Below are positions 32,444 through 41,798 of a stretch of 64,000 bases of DNA, piece by piece. The stretch lies in assembly GCF_029945805.1 (NCBI RefSeq), contig NZ_JAQSDH010000038.1, positions 1 through 64,000 on the forward strand, in the 5' to 3' direction. The position numbers and the translations under genes were made by a program. The DNA comes from Flavobacterium sp. (GTDB lineage Bacteria > Bacteroidota > Bacteroidia > Flavobacteriales > Flavobacteriaceae). The first letter of the stretch is position 1, and each line of letters opens with the position of its first letter. The notes under the pieces are model-generated. The model was not told the origin of the DNA. It did not search any database and was given only the letters and a program-made list of their open reading frames with translations.

Positions 32444-33709
32444 ATGCTCCAAAAGAAACTTCTTTTATTAAAAAAGCAAAAACAATTTACGAACCTCGTA
32501 ACATACGGTTTTGGTCAAGGTTTTAATCTAATTACTCCATTACTTGTAATTCCTTACATCGTATTAATTTGCGGTGAAGAAGGTTATGGGAAAATTGGCG
32601 TTGGAATGGCAATTGCTTTTTTTATAATGGTTTTTATAGATTATGGTTCAGAAATTACCGGAGTACATCAGGTAGCAGTTAATCGAGAAGATACAGCCAA
32701 ACTTGAGAAAATATTCATTACTACTTATAGTACTAAATTTCTACTTCTTCTTCTTGTGCTGTTTATAGTATCAATTCTATTCTATTTCATTCCTTATTTT
32801 AGTCAAGACAAAAAACTATTCTTTTTAAGTTTGTCTATGGTTGTTGGTCAATTCATTAATCCAACATGGTTTTTTCAAGGAATAGAAAATTTCAAATGGA
32901 TTACCATCTTAAACATCCTCTCAAAACTAATTTATTTGGCCGGAATTTTCATTTTTATAAACAAACCATCGGATTACATCTATTGTAATTTTATCTGGGG
33001 AATTGGGATGATTGTAGCCAACTTGATTTCATTTGGTTACATACTTAACCAGTATTCTTTTTCCTTTGCAAACACAAAAATAGCTGATGTTTTGAAGATG
33101 GTGAAAGCTAATTTTTCCATTTTTTCATCACAAATTTTTGTTTCCTTACAAATGTATTCGCCAATAGTATTAATCAGTTTCTTTGGCGGAAATACAATGG
33201 CGGGCCAGTACAAAATTATCGATCAAATCATAGTTATTTTCAAAACCTATATTTTACTTTTTTTCAATTATGTCTATCCAAGAGTTTGTTATTTACTAGC
33301 TAAAAGCAAAACGGAAGCGTTGCATTTTTGGAAAACGTATAATGGTTTGAATTTTATTTTTATAGTTTTTTCAATGGTCGCGATTTACTTATTTTCGACA
33401 AAAGTGGTTTCCTACTTTAACCCAAAAGGAATAGACGAAATAGCTAGTTTGTTGAAGATGGCCGTTTTAATTCCGATTTTACAGGCCATTACTATTCCAT
33501 TAAAACAATTAGTACTAGGATCTAATAGACAATCACAGTATGTAAAAATAACAATGATAATTACTGTTGTGAGTCTTGTATTGATTATTTTTATTACGCC
33601 AATTTATAAAGTTTTCGGTGTCTTAATTGCTTTGATTCTTACCGAAATTATAACTTCCTTATTTTTCTACTTCATGGTTAAAAAGGACTTATTTATTCGG
33701 TCAAGTTAA
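32444..33709 (+). CDS. Polysaccharide repeat-unit flippase (Wzx-like)
   Basis: A 421-residue inner-membrane protein with about 12 predicted helices, matching the Polysacc_synt/MATE-type flippases that turn undecaprenyl-linked repeat units to the periplasmic side. The N-terminal region (TNLVTYGFGQGFNLITPLL) and later NPTWFFQGIENFKWI and NRQSQYVKI are family-like. An upstream in-frame TTG would add 18 residues but lies in the preceding terminator hairpin, so the ATG at 32444 was chosen. It probably works with the Wzy-like proteins downstream. Confidence 0.85.
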   Translation: MLQKKLLLLKKQKQFTNLVTYGFGQGFNLITPLLVIPYIVLICGEEGYGKIGVGMAIAFFIMVFIDYGSEITGVHQVAVNREDTAKLEKIFITTYSTKFLLLLLVLFIVSILFYFIPYFSQDKKLFFLSLSMVVGQFINPTWFFQGIENFKWITILNILSKLIYLAGIFIFINKPSDYIYCNFIWGIGMIVANLISFGYILNQYSFSFANTKIADVLKMVKANFSIFSSQIFVSLQMYSPIVLISFFGGNTMAGQYKIIDQIIVIFKTYILLFFNYVYPRVCYLLAKSKTEALHFWKTYNGLNFIFIVFSMVAIYLFSTKVVSYFNPKGIDEIASLLKMAVLIPILQAITIPLKQLVLGSNRQSQYVKITMIITVVSLVLIIFITPIYKVFGVLIALILTEIITSLFFYFMVKKDLFIRSS

Positions 33710-33750
33710 AAACTATTGTATTTTTGAACTTTGTAGAAACCATTCTCTAA

Positions 33751-34428
33751 ATGATAAAAAAAATAGTTCAAAATTTACTACTAAAGTCGGGTAAGACTTA
33801 TATCATCGATTCTAAAATTCCCAACAAACTTTTTTATAACATGCTTATAAATAGAGTAGTGATGTTGGTAAGAGGGTTTTTAAAAACGGGTAAAAAAGTT
33901 TTCATTGGCTGTAACACTAAAATTTTGAACAATAAGAATATTGTGTTCGGAAAAAGTGTAACTATTGGAAGTTATTGCGAAATTGATGGTTTTGCTTCTC
34001 AAAAAATTATTTTTGGCGATTGCGTGAAAATTGGTTCTTATTCTAAATTACTTTCAACGAGTCATTTTTCGCATTACGGAAAAGGGTTGGTTATGGGCTC
34101 AAATTCTGCCATAGGAGATTTTACCCACTTTGGAGCACCAGGTGGAATTGAAATTGGAAATGACGTAATTATGGGTTCTTATATTTCTTTTCATGCCGAA
34201 AACCACAATTTTTCAGATACATCAAAACTCATAAGGGAACAAGGAGTAAATCATAAAGGAATAAAATTAGGTAATAATATTTGGGTTGGTGCTAAAGTTA
34301 CTTTTCTTGACGGATGTGAGGTAGGAGACAATTCAGTTGTTGCAGCTGGTGCAGTGGTTACTGGAAAATTTCCCAACAACTCAATAATTGGAGGAATTCC
34401 AGCAAAAATTATTAAAAGTATTGAATAA
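33751..34428 (+). CDS. Hexapeptide-repeat acyltransferase
   Basis: A 225-residue soluble enzyme of the left-handed beta-helix type. Successive hexapeptide-like turns run from about residue 60 to the end (IVFGKSVTIGSY, IIFGDCVKIGSYS, IEIGNDVIMGSYI, IKLGNNIWVGAKV, CEVGDNSVVAAGAVV), closing with GGIPAKIIKSIE as in the CysE/WcaF/NodL group. The His in HAENHNF is placed like the catalytic base. It probably O-acetylates a sugar of the repeat unit with acetyl-CoA. Its stop codon overlaps the start of the next gene by one base. Confidence 0.87.
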   Translation: MIKKIVQNLLLKSGKTYIIDSKIPNKLFYNMLINRVVMLVRGFLKTGKKVFIGCNTKILNNKNIVFGKSVTIGSYCEIDGFASQKIIFGDCVKIGSYSKLLSTSHFSHYGKGLVMGSNSAIGDFTHFGAPGGIEIGNDVIMGSYISFHAENHNFSDTSKLIREQGVNHKGIKLGNNIWVGAKVTFLDGCEVGDNSVVAAGAVVTGKFPNNSIIGGIPAKIIKSIE

Positions 34429-35648
34429 TGAAGCTTACGATTCCTAACAATATTTTTTATCAGTTTTTATTCATCCTTTGCGTATCCGTACCCTATTTGG
34501 ATATATTTGAGCTGACTATTGGTACATGGAGTTTGACTTTTTTAATCACCATCAGGAATAACTATTCTATTTCCCTGTTTAAACTTATCATTCCCTATAT
34601 TTTAATTCTACTTATCGCTTTTGTTGTCAGTTTCAATTATGATTATCAAAAGTATTTTATCATTAGAGATGTTACTTATCTGTTAAAGCCTGTAATAGGT
34701 TTCTTTTTGGGATACCAACTTTGTCATAAAAATTTGAATAACGCTTTTAAATTGATCGTTACCACTGGTGTTTTCATAGCAATATGTCACATAGCGGTTA
34801 TTCTAAGTGCAATATTTATTTACGGAGCACGAACGGTAGCTGATTTACGACTTCATTCAGGATATTTTAGTGATTATGAGATTTATACGTTAATCATATT
34901 AATTTTCTACAAGAAATTTCAGCTTGATTATTCAAAAAAAACAGTACGTATCTTAACTATTTTAGTCGGATTTTCGGCTTTTATGTATTTGGCACGAACC
35001 AACTTTATTCAATTTTTAATTTTGTTTTTAGCTTTAAAGGGATATTTTGAATTGAACAAAAAATCAATACTTATTTTCGCATCCATAATAATAACATCCA
35101 TAATTAGTTATTCTATCGTTTTGTATATAAACCCAAGGCGAGACGCAGAAGGAGTTGAAGGGTTTCTATATAAAATTAAAGTAGCACCACTCGAACCTTT
35201 TAAAACAAAAATCAATAGGGAAGATTACAAAGATTTTAATGATAATTATCGTTCCTACGAAAATATTATGACTATCCGTCAAGTAACAAGAGATGGAGTA
35301 ACTCCCACTATTTTTGGTAAAGGACTGGGTTCACAAATTGATTTAAAACAAGAAGTTAGGTTAGGCGATATGAATCTTAGATTTATTTCAATACTACACA
35401 ACGGATTTATGATTGTATTTTTGAAATCAGGATTGCTCGGAATATTCTTTTATTTATTTACAATTTTTTATTTCTTCAATTCTCCAAAAAGCGAAACGGG
35501 AATTGGAAATCAAATTACGTTGCTTTTTATAGGGACTGGGGTGTTTCTGTTTATCTCTAATTGGGTATTCTTAGGTTTTTATAATCTAACTGAAACAAAA
35601 TCAATATTATTAGGGTTTTTAATTGCTTACAGAGAAAAATATAAATAA
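34428..35648 (+). CDS. O-antigen polymerase (Wzy-like) membrane protein
   Basis: A 406-residue protein with about ten hydrophobic segments and one large loop (about 240-310, NPRRDAEGVEGFLYK to GLGSQIDLKQE) that would be periplasmic. This is the usual topology of O-antigen polymerases and ligases, which have low sequence identity. The Arg residues in the loop (PRRD, NDNYRSYEN) fit catalytic positions in such proteins. It is between the acyltransferase and a GT4 transferase with one-base spacing. A second, similar protein lies at 38073, so which is polymerase and which ligase is open. Confidence 0.65.
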   Translation: MKLTIPNNIFYQFLFILCVSVPYLDIFELTIGTWSLTFLITIRNNYSISLFKLIIPYILILLIAFVVSFNYDYQKYFIIRDVTYLLKPVIGFFLGYQLCHKNLNNAFKLIVTTGVFIAICHIAVILSAIFIYGARTVADLRLHSGYFSDYEIYTLIILIFYKKFQLDYSKKTVRILTILVGFSAFMYLARTNFIQFLILFLALKGYFELNKKSILIFASIIITSIISYSIVLYINPRRDAEGVEGFLYKIKVAPLEPFKTKINREDYKDFNDNYRSYENIMTIRQVTRDGVTPTIFGKGLGSQIDLKQEVRLGDMNLRFISILHNGFMIVFLKSGLLGIFFYLFTIFYFFNSPKSETGIGNQITLLFIGTGVFLFISNWVFLGFYNLTETKSILLGFLIAYREKYK

Positions 35649-36815
35649 ATGAAAAGCATACTATTCATTCATCAATCTGCAGAATTATACGGTTCAGATA
35701 AAACAATGTTATATTTTCTCTCAAAATTAGATAAAACAAAGTACCTACCCGTAATAGTTTTACCGTTTGATGGTCCGCTTAAAACAGAGTTAGAAAAAAA
35801 TAACATAAAGGTTGTAATTGCTCCGGTACTTAAATTGTACCGAAAAATGTTTACGCCTAAAAATATGATTAAATTTTTCAAAGAATATAAGGAAGGAATA
35901 AGGACATTAGACAAACTTAACGAAGAGTATAAATTCAAACTGGTTTATTCTCACACTTTGGCGGCGTTAATAGGAATTATGTTTGCCAAGAAAAGAAAGA
36001 TAAAGCATTTATGGCATGTTCAGGAAATCATAGCAAAACCCAAAGTTTTTAACCTTGCATTTAAAAAAATTCTTTCGTGGAAATCAAATCATAAAGTCGT
36101 TTATGATTCTATTGCAACAATGAATTTCTGGATTGATGGTAATAAAATATTGACTAAAAAATCAGAAGCAGTTTGGAATGGAATTGAGACTACTAATTTA
36201 CCAACGTTTACCGCTAACGAACTAGCAGAAGTTCGTAAAAATTTCTTTTTATCCAATGAGGATGAAATAGTAATTGCCTTAGTTGGAAGAATCAATAGCT
36301 GGAAAGGACAGCAACTCTTATTAAGTGCGTTTGCTCTTTTGTCAAAAACGCATACAAATATTAAGCTGGTATATTTAGGTTCAGCACCACCAAATCAAGA
36401 AATTTTTGAAATAGAGTTACACCATAAAATCAAAGAATACAATCTTCAAGATAAAGTTGTAGTTATTCCATTTCAAAAAGATATAACTAAATTTTGGAAC
36501 GCAATCGACATCGCGGTAGTTCCTTCTACAGAACCCGAGCCATTTGGAATGGTAGTTATTGAAGCTATGTTAGCCAAAAAACCAGTTGTTGCATCCAACC
36601 ATGGCGGTCCAACGGAAATACTGGTTCATAACGAAACTGGATTTTTGTTTGAACCAAACAATGCCGAAAGTTTGGCAACAGCTTTAGAGAAATTAATTCA
36701 GGATAAAAAATTGAGAATAGAATATGGGAAAAGAGGCTATGAAAGGGTTTTAACCACTTTTTCCTTAAAAAGCCATGTCAACCATTTTGAGAAAATTTTC
36801 CAGGAATTAATTTAA
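35649..36815 (+). CDS. Family 4 glycosyltransferase
   Basis: A 388-residue GT-B cytosolic enzyme. The N-terminal half holds FIHQSAELYGSDKTML; the C-terminal nucleotide-sugar domain shows GRINSWKGQQLLLSAF (near residue 218) and PSTEPEPFGMVVIEAM, which contains the conserved E-x7-E retaining motif, then NHGGPTEI. It probably adds one sugar of the repeat unit at the cytosolic face. It starts one base after the Wzy-like gene and is followed by a 209-base gap. Confidence 0.9.
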   Translation: MKSILFIHQSAELYGSDKTMLYFLSKLDKTKYLPVIVLPFDGPLKTELEKNNIKVVIAPVLKLYRKMFTPKNMIKFFKEYKEGIRTLDKLNEEYKFKLVYSHTLAALIGIMFAKKRKIKHLWHVQEIIAKPKVFNLAFKKILSWKSNHKVVYDSIATMNFWIDGNKILTKKSEAVWNGIETTNLPTFTANELAEVRKNFFLSNEDEIVIALVGRINSWKGQQLLLSAFALLSKTHTNIKLVYLGSAPPNQEIFEIELHHKIKEYNLQDKVVVIPFQKDITKFWNAIDIAVVPSTEPEPFGMVVIEAMLAKKPVVASNHGGPTEILVHNETGFLFEPNNAESLATALEKLIQDKKLRIEYGKRGYERVLTTFSLKSHVNHFEKIFQELI

Positions 36816-37024
36816 AAAACAATTAGTTCTATAAAGAGACTACCGAATAAATTTCACTATAAATGAGGTTAAAACTAATTTATACATGTTACCTTTTTAT
36901 TAGTCAACCATTGAATTTAAAGGCTTAGTGTTGAAATAGCAAATAAAGGCATAATGTTATAAAATTCATAAGTTGTGATACACTTCTTTTTTCTACTTTT
37001 ACCGTCTGAAAATAATCATCATTC

Positions 37025-38140
37025 ATGAAAATAGCCATACTAGGAACGCGTGGTGTACCCAATTATTACGGTGGTTTTGAGCAATTTGCCGAGTTTTTTT
37101 CGGTGTATTTAGTAGAACAAGGACATCAAGTATATTGCTATAACTCACACAATCATCCATTTCAAGAAAGTTCTTTTCATGGTGTCAATATCATTCATCA
37201 ACATGATCCGGAATACAAATACGGTACTTTTGGGCAGTTTATTTACGATTACAACTGCATTATTGATTCTCGAAAAAGAGATTTTGATATTATTTTACAA
37301 TTAGGCTACACTAGCAATTCCATCTGGCATTATTTACTTCCGAAAAAATCGATAATCATTACCAACATGGATGGTTTGGAATGGAAGCGAACTAAATATT
37401 CGAAACCAGTACAGCAGTTCTTGAAATTTGCTGAAAGACTGGCTGCAAATAGCAGTGATTTTTTGGTTTCAGATTCCTTGGGAATTCAAAAATTCTTAAA
37501 AGAAAAATACAACAAAGAATCAACCTATATTGCCTATGGAGCTTACCCTTTTTCTGATTCAAATGAAGAAATTTTAAAGGAATATAGAGTAGAAAAGGAA
37601 AAGTACAATATGATTATGGCGCGGTTTGAACCAGAGAATAATTTGGATATGGTTCTTGAAGGTGTCGCAAAAAATGAAGACAAAACACCCATTTTAGTGA
37701 TCGGAAAACACGAAACTAAATATGGTGACTATTTAAAAAATAAGTTCAAAGATCACTTAAATATTCGTTTCATGGGCGGAATTTACAATCTGGAACATTT
37801 GAATAATCTTCGTTATTTTTCTAATTTGTATTTTCACGGACATTCAGTAGGAGGAACCAATCCATCATTATTGGAAGCGATGGCTTCAAGAGCACTTGTT
37901 ATCGCCCACAATAATGATTTCAATAAAGGTATTTTAAAAGGAAACAGCTACTATTTTTCTACTCCAGATGAGGTAAAAAATATTCTAAATACAATCAAAA
38001 AAAATGATAACTTGCGATTTGTTCAAAACAATTTTGATGCCATTGTGAACGAATTTAATTGGGAAAAAATAAATGGTGAATATTTACAACTTTTCGAAGA
38101 ATGTTATTCAAAATCTGATAAGAGAAAACAAAAACAATAG
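37025..38140 (+). CDS. DUF1972 family glycosyltransferase (rhamnosyltransferase-like)
   Basis: A 371-residue GT-B enzyme. Its start MKIAILGTRGVPNYYGGFEQFAE is the DUF1972 hallmark, seen in beta-1,4-rhamnosyl- and other deoxysugar transferases. The C-terminal domain contains MARFEPENNLDMVLEG, the Gly-rich GHSVGGTNPSLLEAMA and a late Asn-Trp-Glu. Since dTDP-rhamnose genes lie upstream, it may transfer rhamnose; this is inferred. It is preceded by a 209-base gap that may hold a promoter, and its end overlaps the next gene. Confidence 0.88.
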   Translation: MKIAILGTRGVPNYYGGFEQFAEFFSVYLVEQGHQVYCYNSHNHPFQESSFHGVNIIHQHDPEYKYGTFGQFIYDYNCIIDSRKRDFDIILQLGYTSNSIWHYLLPKKSIIITNMDGLEWKRTKYSKPVQQFLKFAERLAANSSDFLVSDSLGIQKFLKEKYNKESTYIAYGAYPFSDSNEEILKEYRVEKEKYNMIMARFEPENNLDMVLEGVAKNEDKTPILVIGKHETKYGDYLKNKFKDHLNIRFMGGIYNLEHLNNLRYFSNLYFHGHSVGGTNPSLLEAMASRALVIAHNNDFNKGILKGNSYYFSTPDEVKNILNTIKKNDNLRFVQNNFDAIVNEFNWEKINGEYLQLFEECYSKSDKRKQKQ

Positions 38141-39431
38141 TTCTTTTACGCCAATACTTTTAGTTCTTTGTACAATTCCGTTATCTTTTGCCATAAATAA
38201 TATAGCATTAGGTATTTTTTTAGTTGTAGCGTTAGTCACCTTTAAGAAAACCAATTTTAAGGTTCAGAAAGAGTTGGTTTTCCCAATACTTCTTTATGTA
38301 TTGATGGTGATTTCTTATTTCTGGTCTATTGATCAAAAAGAAACACTTGCTGCGCTCTCAAAAGAACTTCCACTGTTGATCATCCCGCTTGGATTCTTTC
38401 TTTTTAAAACAAACACAGCAGAAGAAAAGAAAAAAATTATTACGTATTACAGTCATGTAATTGTTGCATTCGCTCTCTATTTTTTAGTAAGAGCCACAGT
38501 GCGATATTTTATATATGACGATTCGAGAATGTTTTTTTATCACGGTGAAAATGATAAAGATTATGGACTAGTTCCAAAATTGCTTAACGCGATACACATG
38601 TCCGTTTTTGTTGCAATTGCGTTTTTCTATTTTTTTACCAAAGAAATAAAGTCAAAGACAGACCACTTTTGTTCGCTGCTTCTTTTCGGATTTATTTTGT
38701 TGCTGTCTTCAAAAAATATCATCCTTATCGTTTTTGTGCTATCGCTAATACATATTTTCTTTATTTCTAAAGCTGCACACAAATTAAGGTTAAGAAACTT
38801 GATTGTTTTCGGATTAATGATCGGAATATTATTTTCATTAGGAAGAATAAAAGACCGTTTCAAAGTTGAATTTCAAAGTAATACTGAAAAGAGTTTAAGT
38901 ACGAATGTAATCGAAGGAGTTCCGGCCGGAGTTCATTATGTAAGCATAAAAGAAGCCTGGACAAATCCAACGTTTACACCAAATGATTATTTCAACGGAA
39001 CATCATTTAGAGTATACCAATTCAGAATTTTCACCGAATTAATAAAGGAAAACACCATTTTCCTTACCGGTTTTGGACTCAATGCGTCGTATCCAAAAAT
39101 CAAAGAAAAAGCGATACAATACAATCTTTATATGGGAGTTGAAAATGATTTGGACAGCGGATATCAGTCTAAGAATTTTCACAATCAATATGTTCAGAAT
39201 TTTGCTGAATTAGGAATTTTCGGCTTTTTGTTACTACTAGTTATTCTTTTTGTGAACGTTAAAAATGCAATTAAATCGAAAGATTTTGTACATTTTGCTT
39301 TCGCAATTCTAATGATAAGTTTATTTTTGACAGAATCATTTTTATGGAGGCAACGAGGCGTTGTTTTTTTTACCATGATGTATTGCCTATTTAACTCCCG
39401 AATTTTTCTAAAAAGTTCTAAAGCAGAATAA
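38073..39431 (+). CDS. O-antigen ligase family (Wzy/WaaL-like) membrane protein
   Basis: A 452-residue protein with about ten transmembrane helices. A large periplasmic loop (about 265-345) contains [27 protein letters not shown] and the His motif [15 protein letters not shown], matching the Wzy_C/WaaL signature. The chosen ATG overlaps the previous gene by 68 bases, which is long; the first 20-25 residues are polar and poorly conserved-looking, so the true start could be a later non-ATG codon. It probably ligates or polymerises the surface glycan. Confidence 0.8.
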   Translation: MVNIYNFSKNVIQNLIRENKNNSSFTPILLVLCTIPLSFAINNIALGIFLVVALVTFKKTNFKVQKELVFPILLYVLMVISYFWSIDQKETLAALSKELPLLIIPLGFFLFKTNTAEEKKKIITYYSHVIVAFALYFLVRATVRYFIYDDSRMFFYHGENDKDYGLVPKLLNAIHMSVFVAIAFFYFFTKEIKSKTDHFCSLLLFGFILLLSSKNIILIVFVLSLIHIFFISKAAHKLRLRNLIVFGLMIGILFSLGRIKDRFKVEFQSNTEKSLSTNVIEGVPAGVHYVSIKEAWTNPTFTPNDYFNGTSFRVYQFRIFTELIKENTIFLTGFGLNASYPKIKEKAIQYNLYMGVENDLDSGYQSKNFHNQYVQNFAELGIFGFLLLLVILFVNVKNAIKSKDFVHFAFAILMISLFLTESFLWRQRGVVFFTMMYCLFNSRIFLKSSKAE

Positions 39432-39439
39432 AAATTTAT

Positions 39440-40423
39440 ATGAAAAGAATATTAATTACTGGTGCAGCTGGGTTTTTAGGCTCACATCTCTGTGATCGTT
39501 TTATAGCCGAAGGTTATTTTGTTATCGGAATGGATAACCTCATTACAGGCGACTTAAAAAATATAGAACATTTATTTAAAGATAAAAACTTTGAGTTTTA
39601 TCACCATGATGTGACGAAATTCGTTCACGTACCAGGAAACATCGATTATATTCTTCATTTTGCATCTCCTGCAAGCCCAATCGATTATTTAAAAATTCCG
39701 ATCCAAACCTTAAAAGTAGGTTCGCTTGGAACTCACAATCTTTTAGGATTAGCACGTGTTAAAAAAGCCCGAATTCTTATTGCATCCACATCTGAGATTT
39801 ACGGAGATCCATTGGTGCATCCACAAACGGAAGATTATTACGGAAACGTGAATACCATCGGTCCGCGAGGAGTTTATGATGAAGCCAAACGTTTTCAAGA
39901 ATCAATAACAATGGCGTATCACACTTTTCATGGGGTTGAAACCAGAATCGTTAGAATATTCAATACGTATGGACCAAGAATGCGTCTGAACGACGGTCGC
40001 GTAATCCCGGCATTTATTGGACAGGCTTTGCGTGGCGAAGATTTGACCATATTTGGAGACGGTAGCCAAACACGTTCGTTTTGCTATGTGACCGATCAGG
40101 TAGAAGGTATTTTCAGATTATTGCATTCGGATTACTCACAACCTGTAAATATTGGAAATCCAAACGAAATAACAATCAAAGATTTTGCCGATGAAATTAT
40201 AAAACTAACTGGAACAAATCAAAAAGTGGTTTATCATCCATTGCCTATTAATGATCCGATGCAGCGTCAGCCCGATACCACTCGTGCTAAAAACATTTTG
40301 GGGTGGGAAGCAAAAGTGTCAAGAGAAGAAGGAATGAAGTTAACCTATGCCTATTTTAAATCGCTTTCGTCCGAAGAACTTTTAAAGGAAGAACATAAAG
40401 ATTTTAAGGGATATATCCATTAA
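39440..40423 (+). CDS. UDP-glucuronate decarboxylase (UDP-xylose synthase-like)
   Basis: A 327-residue SDR enzyme. It has the NAD-binding [10 protein letters not shown] at the N-terminus, the active-site [20 protein letters not shown] with the YxxxK pair, and [23 protein letters not shown]. The Ser-Glu-Ile-Tyr motif and TRSFCYVTD region are those of UDP-glucuronate decarboxylase (UXS), not of dTDP-glucose 4,6-dehydratase, which would show TDE. It would give UDP-xylose or the 4-keto-pentose intermediate used in surface glycans. It begins eight bases after the ligase gene. Confidence 0.88.
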   Translation: MKRILITGAAGFLGSHLCDRFIAEGYFVIGMDNLITGDLKNIEHLFKDKNFEFYHHDVTKFVHVPGNIDYILHFASPASPIDYLKIPIQTLKVGSLGTHNLLGLARVKKARILIASTSEIYGDPLVHPQTEDYYGNVNTIGPRGVYDEAKRFQESITMAYHTFHGVETRIVRIFNTYGPRMRLNDGRVIPAFIGQALRGEDLTIFGDGSQTRSFCYVTDQVEGIFRLLHSDYSQPVNIGNPNEITIKDFADEIIKLTGTNQKVVYHPLPINDPMQRQPDTTRAKNILGWEAKVSREEGMKLTYAYFKSLSSEELLKEEHKDFKGYIH

Positions 40424-40430
40424 ATAATAT

Positions 40431-41798
40431 ATGGTTGCACAACAGACAGGTAGATATTCTAAATATATTAGACCGATTAACATTGTTTTCGATCTAATTG
40501 TAATAACAGCATTAAGTTCATTTTTCTTTAGAGAATTGAATCTTGATATGCTTTATTATGTATCATATCAAGCGTTTACCTGGATTATGATTGCAATATT
40601 GGTGAAATTTTATGAAGTGTACCGTTTTACAACACCGGTAGAAATCATAAGCAAGTTGCTAAAACAGTTTAGCGTCTTTTTATTGGTCGTTATTGCTTTT
40701 TTCCCTTTTGCAAAAACCGCAATTTTTAGCGGAAGCGTCATCGCAGTTTTTATGTCAACTAGTTTTTGTATTATTGTAAGCTTTAAATATTTCTGGTTTT
40801 TTTATCTAAAAAAATACAGAATTGTAACTGGGAGTAATTTTAGAAACGCGGTAATTATTGGATACACTCCAGAAGCAATAAGACTTAAGGAAGTGTTTGA
40901 CACCAGAAAAGATTACGGATATCGATTTTTGGGATACTTCTCTGATAAAAAACAAAATCCTGAAGTAAAAGGAAAAATTGATGATTTATATGACTTTGTT
41001 GTCCTCAACAAAGTAGATGAAATCTATTGTTCGCTAAATGAAATATCTAATGAAAGACTAAAGGATTTAGTTGAATTTGCAGACGATAATAAAAAAGCAA
41101 TTAAATTCATTCCAGACACTAAGGAAATCTATTCCAAAAATTTAAAAATTGATTACTACGAATTATTTCCCGTTCTCTCACTTCGGAAAACACAATTACA
41201 CAACCCAATAATTAAAGGGCTTAAACGCGTTTTTGATATTTTATTTTCATTGCTGGTTATCGTTTTTCTATTGTCGTGGTTAATTCCTGTTTTAGCAATT
41301 TTGATAAAATTAGAATCAAAAGGGCCAGTGTTTTTCAAGCAAGGAAGACCCGGTATGGATGAAGAGGAATTCTTTTGTTACAAATTTCGTTCGATGCAAG
41401 TAAACGGATATACCGAACAGGAAGCTTCTAAAAATGATCCAAGGGTTACCAAAATGGGGAAACTCATGCGTAAAACCAGCATGGATGAATTACCGCAATT
41501 TTTCAATGTATTACTTGGTGATATGTCAGTTGTTGGTCCAAGACCGCACTTGTGGTCCCAGAATAAAGCCTACGCTAGTAAAATTAAAAAGTACATGGTG
41601 CGCCATTATGTAAAACCTGGAATCACCGGTTTGGCTCAAGTTAAAGGCTTCAGGGGCGAAATAGAAACAGAAGAAGACATGATAAATCGAATAAAATTGG
41701 ACGTTTTTTATATCGAAAATTGGTCATTAATCATGGACATTAAAATCATCTTCCAAACCGTCTTCAACATCTTCAAAGGCGAAGAGAAAGCCTATTAA
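40431..41798 (+). CDS. Undecaprenyl-phosphate sugar-1-phosphate transferase (initiating)
   Basis: A 455-residue protein with four N-terminal transmembrane helices, a soluble CoA-binding-like middle domain (AVIIGYTPEAIRLKEVF), a further helix near residue 275, and the bacterial sugar transferase domain. The latter contains KRVFDILFSLL, FKQGRPGMDEEEFFCYKFRSM, TSMDELPQFFNVLLGDMSVVGPRP and PGITGLAQVKGFRGE. The WbaP/WcaJ-type layout means that it starts the repeat unit by putting a sugar phosphate on undecaprenyl phosphate. It is the last gene of the plus-strand cluster and overlaps the next, convergent gene by four bases. Confidence 0.94.
   Translation: MVAQQTGRYSKYIRPINIVFDLIVITALSSFFFRELNLDMLYYVSYQAFTWIMIAILVKFYEVYRFTTPVEIISKLLKQFSVFLLVVIAFFPFAKTAIFSGSVIAVFMSTSFCIIVSFKYFWFFYLKKYRIVTGSNFRNAVIIGYTPEAIRLKEVFDTRKDYGYRFLGYFSDKKQNPEVKGKIDDLYDFVVLNKVDEIYCSLNEISNERLKDLVEFADDNKKAIKFIPDTKEIYSKNLKIDYYELFPVLSLRKTQLHNPIIKGLKRVFDILFSLLVIVFLLSWLIPVLAILIKLESKGPVFFKQGRPGMDEEEFFCYKFRSMQVNGYTEQEASKNDPRVTKMGKLMRKTSMDELPQFFNVLLGDMSVVGPRPHLWSQNKAYASKIKKYMVRHYVKPGITGLAQVKGFRGEIETEEDMINRIKLDVFYIENWSLIMDIKIIFQTVFNIFKGEEKAY

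Noticed and set aside
36816..37024. A small gene or RNA in the gap between the GT4 and DUF1972 genes
   Set aside because: No open frame of use, no hairpin and no TAnnTTTG core with good placement were found.
39440..40423. rmlB (dTDP-glucose 4,6-dehydratase)
   Set aside because: The active site reads STSEIYGDP and VYDEAKRF, the UDP-glucuronate decarboxylase pattern, not the TDE/YSASK pattern.
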